Shown: positions 54,113-62,828 of the stretch, one piece after another | Numbering within the stretch: position 1 is the stretch's first letter | Layout: each line of letters opens with the position of its first letter | DNA from: Paraclostridium hominis | GTDB lineage: Bacteria > Bacillota > Clostridia > Peptostreptococcales > Peptostreptococcaceae | DNA: 64,000 nucleotides | NCBI RefSeq assembly: GCF_014306135.1 | Contig: NZ_JACRWD010000001.1 | Span: forward strand, 992,001 to 1,056,000 | Direction of reading: 5' to 3' | The notes under the pieces: generated by a model | Database searches by the model: none | What the model saw: the letters and a program-made list of their open reading frames with translations, nothing else | Told to the model about the DNA's origin: nothing | Made by a program: the position numbers and the translations under genes

Positions 54113-55177
54113 ATGAATAACCAGTTAGAAATGTTTAAAAAGTTAACAGAAGCTAAGGGGATACCAGGAAATGAAAAAGATATAAGAAATTTAATGAAAG
54201 ATTATATAAATCAGTATGTAGATGAAATCTCAACAGATAAACTAGGAAGTCTTATATGCAAAAAAATAGGAAATGAAGATGGCCCTAAAATTATGTTGGC
54301 AGGGCATATGGATGAAATTGGTTTTTTAGTTGCAAATATAGATGATAAAGGTTTTATAACTTTTCAAACACTAGGTGGATGGAATGGTAAAGTTATGGGG
54401 AGTCAAAAGGTTATAATAACGACTTCTAAAGGTGATGAATACATAGGTATAATAAATTCAAAGCCAAGTAAAGATGCTAAAGCCTCTATAGATAAAGATA
54501 CTATGTTTATAGATATAGGAGTTGACTCAAAGGAAGAAGTTGAAAAATTAGGTATAAGGCAAGGAGATATGATTACTCCATACTTTGAATTTTCTAAAAT
54601 GGCAAATACTAAATACTTATTAGCTAAAGCTTGGGATGATAGAGTTGGATGCGCATTATGCATAGATATATTGAAAGAAATTAAAAATCAAAAACATGAA
54701 AATATAGTATATGCTGTAGGAACAGTACAAGAAGAAGTTGGATGCAGAGGTGCAAAAACAGCTTCTCAAGTAATAAACCCAGATGTAGGTTTTTCACTAG
54801 ATGTAAGTATAGCTAATGATACTCCTGGAAATGACACTAGATTAGGTGATGGTAAACTTGGTAATGGCCCTCAAATACATATATTTGATGGAGGAACTGT
54901 AGGTCATATAGGTCTTAAAAATTACTTAGTCAATTTGGCTGAAGAGCTTGAAATACCATATCAAATAAATGCTCTTCCATTTGGTGGAACAGATGCAAGT
55001 CAAATGCACTTAGCACATGATGGAGCTCCATGTATTAGTATAGGAATTCCTACTAGATATATACATTCTCATGCTAGTATAATACACAAAGATGACTATG
55101 ATAACACAGTAAAACTTATGAGTGAGTTTATAAAAAGATTAAATAATGATGAGTACAAAAAGATACTAGAATTTTAA
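54113..55177 (+). CDS. M42-family metallo-aminopeptidase
   Basis: 354 residues. Metal and catalytic residues: AGHMDEIGF (His), WDDRVGC (bridging Asp), VQEEVGCRGA (Glu base and ligand), SLDVSIANDTPG (Asp) and YIHSHASI (last His). M42 enzymes (PepA/FrvX/TET-like) form large tetrahedral particles that trim peptides in the cytosol. Single-gene unit with GGGGGAT site. Confidence 0.93.
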   Translation: MNNQLEMFKKLTEAKGIPGNEKDIRNLMKDYINQYVDEISTDKLGSLICKKIGNEDGPKIMLAGHMDEIGFLVANIDDKGFITFQTLGGWNGKVMGSQKVIITTSKGDEYIGIINSKPSKDAKASIDKDTMFIDIGVDSKEEVEKLGIRQGDMITPYFEFSKMANTKYLLAKAWDDRVGCALCIDILKEIKNQKHENIVYAVGTVQEEVGCRGAKTASQVINPDVGFSLDVSIANDTPGNDTRLGDGKLGNGPQIHIFDGGTVGHIGLKNYLVNLAEELEIPYQINALPFGGTDASQMHLAHDGAPCISIGIPTRYIHSHASIIHKDDYDNTVKLMSEFIKRLNNDEYKKILEF

Positions 55178-55193
55178 TTTTAAATGATAAAAT

Positions 55194-55231
55194 TAAAGGA
55201 CTATAGGCTTAACCTATAGTCCTTTTTCTAT
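55194..55231. terminator. Bidirectional terminator between the aminopeptidase and permease genes
   Basis: AAAGGACTATAGG / CCTATAGTCCTTT; the minus-strand gene's stop codon lies in its loop. Confidence 0.9.
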
Positions 55232-55724
55232 TTACAATATAATCGACTACATATCCCATAATTATAGCCCCTGGAATATCAATAATAAGTCTTATTAAAG
55301 TAAAATCAGAGCCTAGCGCACTAACTTCAAATAATAAAGTAGAAAATTTAGTAACACACCAGGCATTTAAAAAGATTATCATATTAGAAAATTTAACTCC
55401 TTTTTTTATCAATACAGCAGTAAATGGAAATGCTGCATACATAGGTCCAGCAGAAAAAAATGCAATTAAAAATGTCAAGGTAATTCCTATAACTCCAGAG
55501 TTTGATCCCATATATTTTATAAAATACTCTTTAGGAACCCATACATCTAAAAGGCCTAAAAGTATCATTATAGCTGGTAATACAGATAACATTTGGTCTA
55601 TACTAGATTTAGTACTAATAAAAATATTGATTCCCAAGTTACTATCTACAAAGTATATTATTATACATATCAAAAAACTTATTAAGAAGTACTTATATCT
55701 ATTAATTAAAAATTGTGCATTCAT
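55209..55724 (-). CDS. Half-size permease, C-terminal partner (DUF318/ArsP-like)
   Basis: 171 residues with four or five membrane segments; VPKEYFIKYMGSNSGVIGITLTFLIAFFSAGPMYAAFPFTAVLIKKG matches one half of the PF03773-type permeases. The start overlaps the stop of the upstream half-permease by one base (TAATG), so the two are translated together and probably form a heterodimer. Substrate unknown. Confidence 0.75.
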   Translation of the reverse strand: MNAQFLINRYKYFLISFLICIIIYFVDSNLGINIFISTKSSIDQMLSVLPAIMILLGLLDVWVPKEYFIKYMGSNSGVIGITLTFLIAFFSAGPMYAAFPFTAVLIKKGVKFSNMIIFLNAWCVTKFSTLLFEVSALGSDFTLIRLIIDIPGAIIMGYVVDYIVNRKRTIG

Positions 55725-56203
55725 TATCCTAAAATACCTCCTATCATTATTGCAACTACAAATGAAAATATAAACGCAAGACAGTTTCTATAAAAAGCTG
55801 CTTTTTTACCTATATATTTAGCTTCTAAAGATAAAGTCAATATTCCAACCATTGTAGAAGTTGAAATAAAAGCTGCAACTTGAGCATATCCAGCACCACT
55901 TTTTAGTAATGAATCTCCAGTAGAAAATGCCACAAATGTAGGTATTGTAGTAATAGACCCTATGGCAGAAGAAATGGTTATTCCAAATAGACCAGAATCT
56001 TTACCTATGAGATTTGATATAGAAGCTGGGTCTAAAATAGATAAAATTACTCCCACTAGTATAGCTATAAAAAGAAATTGCGGCATTATATTCTCCAGGG
56101 ATTTAAGTCCATTTATAAAAGCTTGTTTAGTTTTTTCTTTATCTTTTATAAAAGAAATAATACAAAGAATTATACAAATGCCATAAAGAATAAAAGATGT
56201 CAT
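55724..56203 (-). CDS. Half-size permease, N-terminal partner (DUF318/ArsP-like)
   Basis: 159 residues, four or five membrane segments. IGKDSGLFGITISSAIGSITTIPTFVAFSTGDSLLKSGAGYAQ mirrors the GSNSGVIGITLTFLIAFFSAGPMYAAFPF segment of its partner, the internal repeat that larger permeases hold in one chain. AAGGAGGTTTTTT before the ATG. Confidence 0.75.
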   Translation of the reverse strand: MTSFILYGICIILCIISFIKDKEKTKQAFINGLKSLENIMPQFLFIAILVGVILSILDPASISNLIGKDSGLFGITISSAIGSITTIPTFVAFSTGDSLLKSGAGYAQVAAFISTSTMVGILTLSLEAKYIGKKAAFYRNCLAFIFSFVVAIMIGGILG

Positions 56204-56523
56204 AAAAAACCTCCTTAGTTTTATTAAATATAATATGAGTTTTATTAAATATTAGTGATTTGTTTAACTTCCTAAGCCTTATGACAAAATACATCAAATA
56301 AATTAACTTTGAAATGAATTTAAAATAAATTTATTCCTTTAATATTAATATAATTTTAAAAACACGAATAATATATGATTTAAAAATGATTTTGTACTAA
56401 AATATCGAAAAAGGTAAAACGAAAATCAATATATATAGTACTAAATTACTAGAAATACGAACTATATTGTACTAGAATTAATGTTAGTTTTGATATTTAA
56501 CAGTACTTAGGGAGGGAATAGAA
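56204..56523. other. Divergent intergenic region between the split permease and nhaA
   Basis: No gene is seen. GTACT occurs at 56394, 56438, 56469 and 56503, mostly as GTACTAaA/GTACTAgA, in the 130 bases before nhaA; these may be regulator sites or chance. I see no riboswitch fold. Confidence 0.3.
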
Positions 56524-57757
56524 ATGAATTTAAATTATCAAAATACTAAAACTTTAAAATCATTTAACAAAAAAAAGATAAGGCTAACAGAATCTGAGGC
56601 TTTTACCAGGAGTATTATTATTTATAGCTACTGTAGCTGCATTAATAATTGCCAATAGCCCTTTGGTTAGTTTTTATAATTACTTATTTGAAGGAATAAT
56701 TATATTTAATCATTTTAATTTACATATGATTGTTAATGATTTTTTCATGGCTATATTTTTCTTAGTTGTTGGATGCGAGATAAAAAAAGAAATATTGTAT
56801 GGAAATCTTTCAAATATAAAAAAAGCTGCATTTCCTATAATTGCCGCTTGTGGAGGTGTTATTTTTCCTGCTATAATTTTTTTCTTATTCAACTCAAAAA
56901 CTCCTTATTCTTTAGGAATTGGTATACCTATATCTACAGATATAGCTTTTGCTATTGGAGTTTTTATGATATTTAAAAATAAATTAAGTTCTTCACTAAA
57001 AATATTTTTATTATCATTGGCAGTTGTAGATGATTTATTATCAATACTCATGATAGCACTTTTATATTCATCAGATTTTAACTATTATGCTTTAGGATTT
57101 GCACTTATAATTGTAGGTTTTATAGTGTTATTAAATAAGCTAGGTAAAAAAGATTTTTTAACACCTTATTTGATTCTAGGATTAATTCTTTGGGTTTCGC
57201 TTTATATAAGTGGTATACATGCAACTATAGCTGGAGTTATATTAGCTATGATGTTTCCTACTAAGAGAAAAAATAAAAATAGCAAGGTTGATGTAACTAA
57301 AAAAGTAGAAAGATTTTTTACGCCTTTATGTAACCTTATAATACTTCCTATATTTGCTTTTTCAAATACAGGCATAAGTTTAGATATAAGTTTTAATATG
57401 GCAAGTGCTGAGAATTTAATGAGTGGTGTAATATTAGGACTTGTTATAGGGAAACCACTTGGAATTATGTTATTTACATATTTATCAACTAAGTTTCACA
57501 TAGCTGAAAAGCCAAAAGATGCTAGATGGTCATCAATATTCTTAGTTTCTTTAATTGCTGGTATAGGATTTACAATGTCTATATTTGTAACAGAAATTGC
57601 ATTTGAAGGAAATTTACAAGCTATAAATTTAGCTAAATTTTCAATTTTGATAGCATCACTTTTATCTTGTACTCTAGCCTATATTGGTATAGAAACTATG
57701 CCTAAGATAGTAAAGATATACTGTAAAAAATCTAAGAAATTAGCATTAAATAAGTAA
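56524..57757 (+). pseudogene. nhaA: Na+/H+ antiporter NhaA, interrupted by a frameshift
   Basis: The ATG at 56524 has GGAGGG seven bases upstream and begins MNLNYQNTKTLKSF...LTESEAF, then the frame stops at a TAG near 56656. Shifting by one at TTTT (56601-56604) continues as PGVLLFIATVAALIIANSPLVSFY and on through the whole NhaA family sequence: VVDDLLSILMIAL holds the paired Asp of the ion site, and IPISTDIAFAIGVFMIF is present. One T fewer would restore about 410 residues. Either a true mutation, a phase-variable T-run, or a sequence error. An internal ATG product would lack helix 1. Confidence 0.85.
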
Positions 57758-57762
57758 TTATA

Positions 57763-57801
57763 TCAATGAATATCTAAAATTTTAGATATTCATTTTTTTA
57801 T
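57763..57801 (+). terminator. Terminator of nhaA
   Basis: AATGAATATCTAAAA / TTTTAGATATTCATT with TTTTTTT. Confidence 0.9.
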
Positions 57802-57889
57802 TTGCAGAATTATGCAAAATTTTTTTAAAAAATATGTATATATATTGTATAATGGTATTAATATTTTAAAAGTTACTAAGGGGGACAAA

Positions 57890-58702
57890 ATGATTGATAA
57901 TCTTATTATAGTTAGAGGTGCTGGAGATATAGCAACTGGTGTTATTCATAAACTTCATAGATGTGGTTTTAATGTATTAGCATTAGAAGTTAAAAACCCC
58001 TTGTCTATAAGACGAAAAGTATGCTTTAGTGAAGCTATTTATGATGGTGAAGTATGCATAGATAATGTTACATGTAAATTTGTAAAAAATGAACAAGAAT
58101 TAAAAGATGCTTTTAATTTAAGAAAGGCTTGTGTGGCCATTGATCCAAAGGGAGATTTAATTTATAAGCTAAAGCCTAAAGTTGTAGTAGATGCAATAAT
58201 AGCTAAAAAAAATATAGGAACTAATATTAATATGGCACCTATTACTATTGGATTAGGACCTGGCTTCTTTGCAGGAAAAGATGTTGATTTTGTTATAGAA
58301 ACTATGAGAGGTCATAATTTAGGTAAGATAATAGACAACGGTTTTGCAATTAAAAATACAGGAATACCTGGTAATATAAATGGATTTAGTAAAGAAAGAG
58401 TAGTGTACTCAAAAGAATCGGGAATTATAAAAAACATTTGTGATATAGGTGATATAGTAAAGAAAAATCAAGTTATAGCAACTATAAATACGGGTAATAA
58501 ATATGTAGAAGTATTAGCTACTATGGATGGACTTTTAAGAGGTATGATAAGGGATGGAAGTAATGTAAGTAAAAACTTGAAAATCGCTGATATAGATCCT
58601 AGGGTTGATGAAATTAAAAATTGTGATACTATATCAGATAAAGCAAGGTGTGTAGCTGGCGGAGTATTAGAGGCTATTTTAATGAATTGGAGTGACATAT
58701 AA
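57890..58702 (+). CDS. yqeB: YqeB / EF2563-family selenium-dependent molybdenum hydroxylase accessory protein
   Basis: 270 residues from the ATG preceded by AAGGGGGA; earlier in-frame codons lack a site. NLIIVRGAGDIATGVIHKLHRCGFNVLALE and the long VVDAIIAKKN..APITIGLGPGFFAGKDVDFVIETMRGHNLG are characteristic of the family that accompanies Se-dependent xanthine dehydrogenase-like enzymes. The start of the four-gene maturation unit; xdhC begins on the next base after its stop. Confidence 0.88.
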   Translation: MIDNLIIVRGAGDIATGVIHKLHRCGFNVLALEVKNPLSIRRKVCFSEAIYDGEVCIDNVTCKFVKNEQELKDAFNLRKACVAIDPKGDLIYKLKPKVVVDAIIAKKNIGTNINMAPITIGLGPGFFAGKDVDFVIETMRGHNLGKIIDNGFAIKNTGIPGNINGFSKERVVYSKESGIIKNICDIGDIVKKNQVIATINTGNKYVEVLATMDGLLRGMIRDGSNVSKNLKIADIDPRVDEIKNCDTISDKARCVAGGVLEAILMNWSDI

Positions 58703-59503
58703 ATGTATGAAGGTATATTAAAGCAAGTATATGAAGAGCTAGAAAAAGGAAACCGTGTTTGTTTTGTTACACTTACAGAAGTCAAAGGATCTAGTCCAGG
58801 AAAACAAGGTGCTATTATGGCGTTTTTCAAAGATGGAACAATAAAGGGAACTATTGGTGGTGGACTTGTAGAACATTCTGTTATAAATAAATGTAGAGAC
58901 TGTATAAAAAGTGGAGAAGATTTTAACTTTGAATATTCTTTAAATGAAGAATCTTTAGAAGCTACTATGAAGTGTGGTGGCTATATTAAAGGATATATAA
59001 AAGTATTTAAGCCAAAGCCTAAACTTTTAATTATTGGAGGCGGGCATATAGGTCATGCTGTATATAAAATTTCTAATAGTTTAGATTTTTATTCTATAGT
59101 AGTAGATGATAGAAGTGAATTTGCTAATAAAGAAAGATTTAAAGGTGTAGATGAAGTTTATTCAGGAAGCATAAAAGAAATATTAAATGAAATTAATTTA
59201 AGTGATAATACATATGTAGTTATAGCTACTAGAGGATATGAAAAAGATATAGAAGCTTTAAGAGAAATAATAAATTCTGATGTAGCCTATATAGGAATGA
59301 TAGGTAGTCGAAAAAAATGGAAGTCTTTAAAAGATGAACTTATTAGTGAAGGAGTATCTAGTAACTTATTGAATAAAGTTTATGCGCCTATAGGACTTAA
59401 TATATCTTCAAGTAGTGTAGAAGAAATAGCATTTGGCATAATGGCTGAAATATTATTAGTAAAAAACAATGGAGAACTTTCTCATAGAAAAGATAGGAAG
59501 TAA
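58703..59503 (+). CDS. xdhC: XdhC/CoxF-family molybdenum cofactor insertion protein
   Basis: 266 residues. N-terminal XdhC domain (CFVTLTEVKGSSPGKQGAIM), then a Rossmann part LLIIGGGHIGHAVY (about 110) and GMIGSRKKW. XdhC binds molybdenum cofactor, protects its sulfurated form and hands it to the hydroxylase. Its ATG directly follows the yqeB stop. The hydroxylase itself is not in the window. Confidence 0.92.
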   Translation: MYEGILKQVYEELEKGNRVCFVTLTEVKGSSPGKQGAIMAFFKDGTIKGTIGGGLVEHSVINKCRDCIKSGEDFNFEYSLNEESLEATMKCGGYIKGYIKVFKPKPKLLIIGGGHIGHAVYKISNSLDFYSIVVDDRSEFANKERFKGVDEVYSGSIKEILNEINLSDNTYVVIATRGYEKDIEALREIINSDVAYIGMIGSRKKWKSLKDELISEGVSSNLLNKVYAPIGLNISSSSVEEIAFGIMAEILLVKNNGELSHRKDRK

Positions 59504-59534
59504 TATATACTTCTTATAAAGAGGTGTTGTAATT

Positions 59535-60395
59535 ATGATGGATAGGTATAATAGAGAAGTAAATAAACTTATTATATCATTAGGTAAAAATTCTATTTTA
59601 AGTGTAAATGATTTGAAGTTTATTATAGATGGTGTAACTAAACTTGGTATAAATATGATTGATTTAGATTTAGATGACAGTATTGATGAATTAAAATTAT
59701 ATGATTTAATTTACTATATAAAAAATGAGTGCAATATAGATTATATAAGTATAATAACTGATGGAAAAGGAATTAGCGATAAAGTAAGTAAATTAAAATC
59801 TTATGGACTTACTAATATAGCTGTAAGGCTAGAGTCTTTAAAACAATATAAATACAAAAAATTAAACCATCAAATAAATATTAATGAAGTTTTAGAAACT
59901 ATAGATAAATGTATAAATATAAGATTAAATACAAAAATAATTTGTACTCTTATAAATGATTTTAATATTGATGAAATATTAGATTTTATTTATTTAACAA
60001 AATGCTTACCAGTAGAAGTAAACTTTACAGAATTAATTCCAGAATCTAGCTCTATTAACTTTTTTAAAAGAGGATATGTAAATATACAAAATATAATAAA
60101 TAATATAGAAGGTTTACATGAAATGAATTATGTAAACCAAAGGTATAGATATTATAGTTTAAATAATGCTAAGGGAATAATAAGCATAGATACTCATAAT
60201 GACTTTAATATTTGTAGAGGATGCAATGAGATTATATTAGATGAAAATGGATATATAAAAACCTGTATTCATTCAAATACTGGTGTTGATATAAAAAATT
60301 ATATAAATAAACCTCTTATGTTTAAAGAAATAGTTAGACAAGCTATATATACAAAAGATAAAAATAACATTGAAAGTGGGGCATATTATGGCTAA
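59535..60395 (+). CDS. MoaA-like protein lacking the radical-SAM cluster motif
   Basis: 286 residues (MoaA about 320-340). The beginning DRYNREVNKLIISL matches the MoaA start up to the point where TDxCNxRCxYC should come; here it goes directly to GKNSILSVNDLKFIIDGVTKLGI, the next MoaA helix. The GGEP motif is also lost (DLDLDD). At the other end C227-x2-C230-x13-C244 (ICRGCNEIILDENGYIKTC) keeps exactly the spacing of MoaA's second 4Fe-4S cluster. So the SAM cluster is gone while the substrate-side cluster stays. Probably no longer a GTP cyclase; it may bind a precursor or cofactor. Overlaps the MOSC gene by eight bases. Confidence 0.75.
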   Translation: MMDRYNREVNKLIISLGKNSILSVNDLKFIIDGVTKLGINMIDLDLDDSIDELKLYDLIYYIKNECNIDYISIITDGKGISDKVSKLKSYGLTNIAVRLESLKQYKYKKLNHQININEVLETIDKCINIRLNTKIICTLINDFNIDEILDFIYLTKCLPVEVNFTELIPESSSINFFKRGYVNIQNIINNIEGLHEMNYVNQRYRYYSLNNAKGIISIDTHNDFNICRGCNEIILDENGYIKTCIHSNTGVDIKNYINKPLMFKEIVRQAIYTKDKNNIESGAYYG

Positions 60396-60819
60396 GATTG
60401 TATCAATAAATATAAGCGATAGAAAAGGTGTAATTAAAACACCTATAAATGAAGCCAAGTTAAAAGTTGACTATGGGATAGTTGGAGATGCTCATGCTGG
60501 TAATTGGCATAGACAAATAAGCTTATTATCAAAAGAAAGTATAGATAAGATGAAATCTAAAGGATTTAATGAATTAAAATTTGGAGATTTTGCGGAAAAT
60601 ATAACAACAGAAGGCATAGATGTTTATAAATTGCCAGTAGGACAGAGACTTCAAATTGGGGAATGTGAAGTTGAAGTTACACAAATAGGCAAAAAATGTC
60701 ATGGTGGTTGTGAGATAAAGAAAAAAACTGGAGATTGTGTTATGCCAAGAGAAGGCATATTTGTAAAAGTTATAAAAGAAGGTATAATATACCCTAATGA
60801 TGAAATAAAAGTATTATAA
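60388..60819 (+). CDS. MOSC-domain protein
   Basis: 143 residues from the ATG at 60388 with AGTGGGG upstream. VDYGIVGDAHAGNWHRQISLLSKES and FGDFAENITTEG are MOSC landmarks; the sulfur-carrying Cys should be Cys104 or Cys108 in KKCHGGCEI. MOSC domains bind and sulfurate molybdenum cofactor (as in the MOCO sulfurase C-terminus). Last gene of the YqeB-XdhC-MoaA-like unit and translationally coupled to it. Confidence 0.9.
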   Translation: MAKIVSINISDRKGVIKTPINEAKLKVDYGIVGDAHAGNWHRQISLLSKESIDKMKSKGFNELKFGDFAENITTEGIDVYKLPVGQRLQIGECEVEVTQIGKKCHGGCEIKKKTGDCVMPREGIFVKVIKEGIIYPNDEIKVL

Positions 60820-60821
60820 AT

Positions 60822-60863
60822 ATAAAAAGTGTTACATCTATATTGATGTAGCACTTTTATTAT
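60822..60863. terminator. Bidirectional terminator between MOSC and acyltransferase genes
   Basis: AAAAGTGTTACATC / GATGTAGCACTTTT with a TATATT loop; the minus-strand stop codon falls inside. Confidence 0.87.
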
Positions 60864-61626
60864 ATTTATTATCAAATTCTAAAATAGTATTTATCATATC
60901 TTCTCTTATTAATTTTGCTAAATCCATAGTTTTCATTTTAGGATTATTTATATGTAGATATACAGGTTCTAAAAATTCTATTTCAACATTTATAGATTTA
61001 ATTTTGCCTATAGGTTCATATCCGCTATAAGTTTCTCTAGAATTTTTTATAACTAATGGAACTATAGGACATTTTGCCTTATATGCAATCTTTAAGGCTC
61101 CACTTTTAAACTCAGAAACCAAAGATTTTGAATCTTTTATCCATGTTAAATCTCCCTCTGGAAATACAGCCATACTGTGACCATTTATAATATTATTAGA
61201 AGCTTCTAAAATGCTATTTAAAGCCTCTCTATTATTATGCCTATTAATATATATACATTTTATTACAGAAGCCCATTTATTAACTATAGGCATCTTTTTC
61301 CAAATTGGTTCATCGGCTATTATACATCCAATAGGTCTATCAACACTAGAAATTAATATATAGCTATCTAACATACTAGAATGATTAACAACAAATAACA
61401 CCGGTTCTTTAGGTATTTTATCCTTGCCAAGTATATTAACATTAATATTTACTAGTTTTAAAGAATTTTTAGCTTGATTTTTTAAAAAGCTAAATTTATT
61501 TTCCATTGTATATTTATCAGGAGATTTTAAAAACTTATTTAACTTAAATAATGATAATATAAACCCAATAAATTGGAAAATAGCAAACTTAATATAATTA
61601 AACAATTTAATCAATCTTCCCTTCAC
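60838..61626 (-). CDS. 1-acyl-sn-glycerol-3-phosphate acyltransferase-like protein (PlsC family)
   Basis: 262 residues. NHSSMLDS is the HX4D catalytic motif, FPEGDLTW stands for the usual FPEGTRS, and PIVPLVI closes the site. An N-terminal membrane helix anchors it. Adds an acyl chain to lysophosphatidate or a similar lipid. The GTG at 61626 lies directly before its own AAGGGA, so translation may start at TTG 61614 (codon 5). Confidence 0.85.
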   Translation of the reverse strand: MKGRLIKLFNYIKFAIFQFIGFILSLFKLNKFLKSPDKYTMENKFSFLKNQAKNSLKLVNINVNILGKDKIPKEPVLFVVNHSSMLDSYILISSVDRPIGCIIADEPIWKKMPIVNKWASVIKCIYINRHNNREALNSILEASNNIINGHSMAVFPEGDLTWIKDSKSLVSEFKSGALKIAYKAKCPIVPLVIKNSRETYSGYEPIGKIKSINVEIEFLEPVYLHINNPKMKTMDLAKLIREDMINTILEFDNKYNKSATSI

Positions 61627-61719
61627 GCATACTATAAATATAGTAGCAATATTTCAATTATATACTAGAAAGATTTTAACATAAAATAAAATTTAATAAA
61701 AGTTTTATTTATATAAAAT

Positions 61720-61749
61720 AAAAGGAACTAACTAAAGCTAGTTCCTTTA
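61720..61749. repeat. Orphan hairpin without a clear gene
   Basis: AAAGGAACTA / TAGTTCCTTT around ACTAAAGC, in the gap between the acyltransferase and the small protein genes. U-runs are weak on both strands. Confidence 0.45.
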
Positions 61750-61841
61750 TAACTAGGCTTTTAAAAATAATACACTAAATAAAAGTTATATTATTAAATA
61801 GTTAAGTCATATTAATAAAAGTAAGAAGAGGAGGGGATTAG

Positions 61842-62117
61842 GTGGTTAATAGATTTAATAATTTAGAAGAAAATATGCTTTTTAGAATAAGAATTTTATC
61901 AAATAGTGGAGATAAAATTTATCTTAAGTTTCCCGTTGAGTTTGTAAAAAGAATGATTAAAATTAATGGATTTAATTGGTTAAATTTAAAAAGTGATTTA
62001 ATTGACACTGAAAATTTGGCTAAGGTTGTAACTCATGCACTAGATTTTAATTTAACTGGTGATATAGCTCATATACAAACTAAAGGTAATGATTCAATAA
62101 AAATAACTATAAGTTAG
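61842..62117 (+). CDS. Small protein with YvlB/SHOCT-like C-terminal domain
   Basis: 91 residues, GTG start with GAGGAGGGG six to eight bases upstream. The pattern FRIRILSNSGDKIYLKFPVEFVKRMIK...LTGDIAHIQTKGNDSIKITIS follows the V-x-V-x-D-GD-x-V-x-h-x-h-P-x-x-h-h ... G-x-h-h-x-h-x-x-x-(D/N)-x-V-x-I layout seen at the ends of bacterial YvlB/DUF2089-type proteins. That likeness is inference. No membrane segment. Confidence 0.6.
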   Translation: MVNRFNNLEENMLFRIRILSNSGDKIYLKFPVEFVKRMIKINGFNWLNLKSDLIDTENLAKVVTHALDFNLTGDIAHIQTKGNDSIKITIS

Positions 62118-62218
62118 AACTAAGATTTAAAAATTTAAATTCATTTATACCCTTGAATAAATTTATTTTTTCTTATAATATAGTGTAAACATTAAATTAT
62201 TATCGAAAGGAATAAGTT

Positions 62219-62452
62219 ATGAAAAATTTAAAAATAAAGCTAACTAGAGATAATTTCAATTTTAGATTTAAACAATATGAAGGTACATATTTCTTTGGTG
62301 ATGTAAATGAAGAAAATCTGGTTGTAAAGTATAAGATAACTAAAGATGATAAAGGATTAGAGTTAAAGGAATTTGGAAATACCCATATAAAAGATAATAT
62401 GTTATATATACCACAAATAGAAGCTTACATAGATTTAAATAGTATAAAATAA
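62219..62452 (+). CDS. 77-residue protein of unknown function
   Basis: GAAAGGAA seven bases before the ATG. The charged, beta-looking sequence begins MKNLKIKLTRDNFNFRFKQY; no motif I know. Followed by a terminator. Real by its ribosome binding site, codon use and terminator. Confidence 0.65.
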   Translation: MKNLKIKLTRDNFNFRFKQYEGTYFFGDVNEENLVVKYKITKDDKGLELKEFGNTHIKDNMLYIPQIEAYIDLNSIK

Positions 62453-62487
62453 TCACTTTTAACACATATAAGTTTTCAATTATAAAT

Positions 62488-62527
62488 AAATTACCATCGT
62501 AAATTTTTTTACGATGGTAATTTTTAT
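62488..62527. terminator. Bidirectional terminator between two small genes
   Basis: AAATTACCATCGTAAA / TTTACGATGGTAATTT with U-run. Confidence 0.9.
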
Positions 62528-62529
62528 AT

Positions 62530-62682
62530 TTAAATATGTATTAATAAATTATATAAAAATAATATGCAAAGTCCTATCAAAGCAATTCTAAACAACATTC
62601 CTCCAATAAATCTAATACATTTTATAATTATTCCAATAGCTACTATAGCAACTAATATCTTAAATAATAAATCTAAATTCAT
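62530..62682 (-). CDS. 50-residue membrane protein
   Basis: On the minus strand TAGGAGGATT stands in good register before the ATG at 62682. The 50 residues begin MNLDLLFKILVAIVAIGIII, continue through CIRFIGG and end in a second hydrophobic run LIGLCILFLYNLLIHI: two short membrane helices with a GG turn. It converges with the 77-residue gene and shares its terminator. Family unknown. Confidence 0.65.
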   Translation of the reverse strand: MNLDLLFKILVAIVAIGIIIKCIRFIGGMLFRIALIGLCILFLYNLLIHI

Positions 62683-62828
62683 AATAATCCTCCTACTAAT
62701 ACTATATAAGATTATACCAAAATATCAATAAAAAATACCTATATACAAACTTTAACTAATATAATATATAGGTATTATGGTAAAATATTGTATAAGTATA
62801 AATTTTAAAGGTAGGTATGGAGTAGCTT

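Noticed and set aside
56394..56507. Four GTACT repeats before nhaA as iterons
   Set aside because: Uneven spacing (44, 31, 34) and only five shared bases; noted in the feature list but not claimed as regulator sites.
56601..56604. Programmed +1 frameshift in nhaA
   Set aside because: No slippery codon with rare or stop codon at the site and no stimulating structure seen; NhaA is not known to use frameshifting. A T-run length change is simpler.
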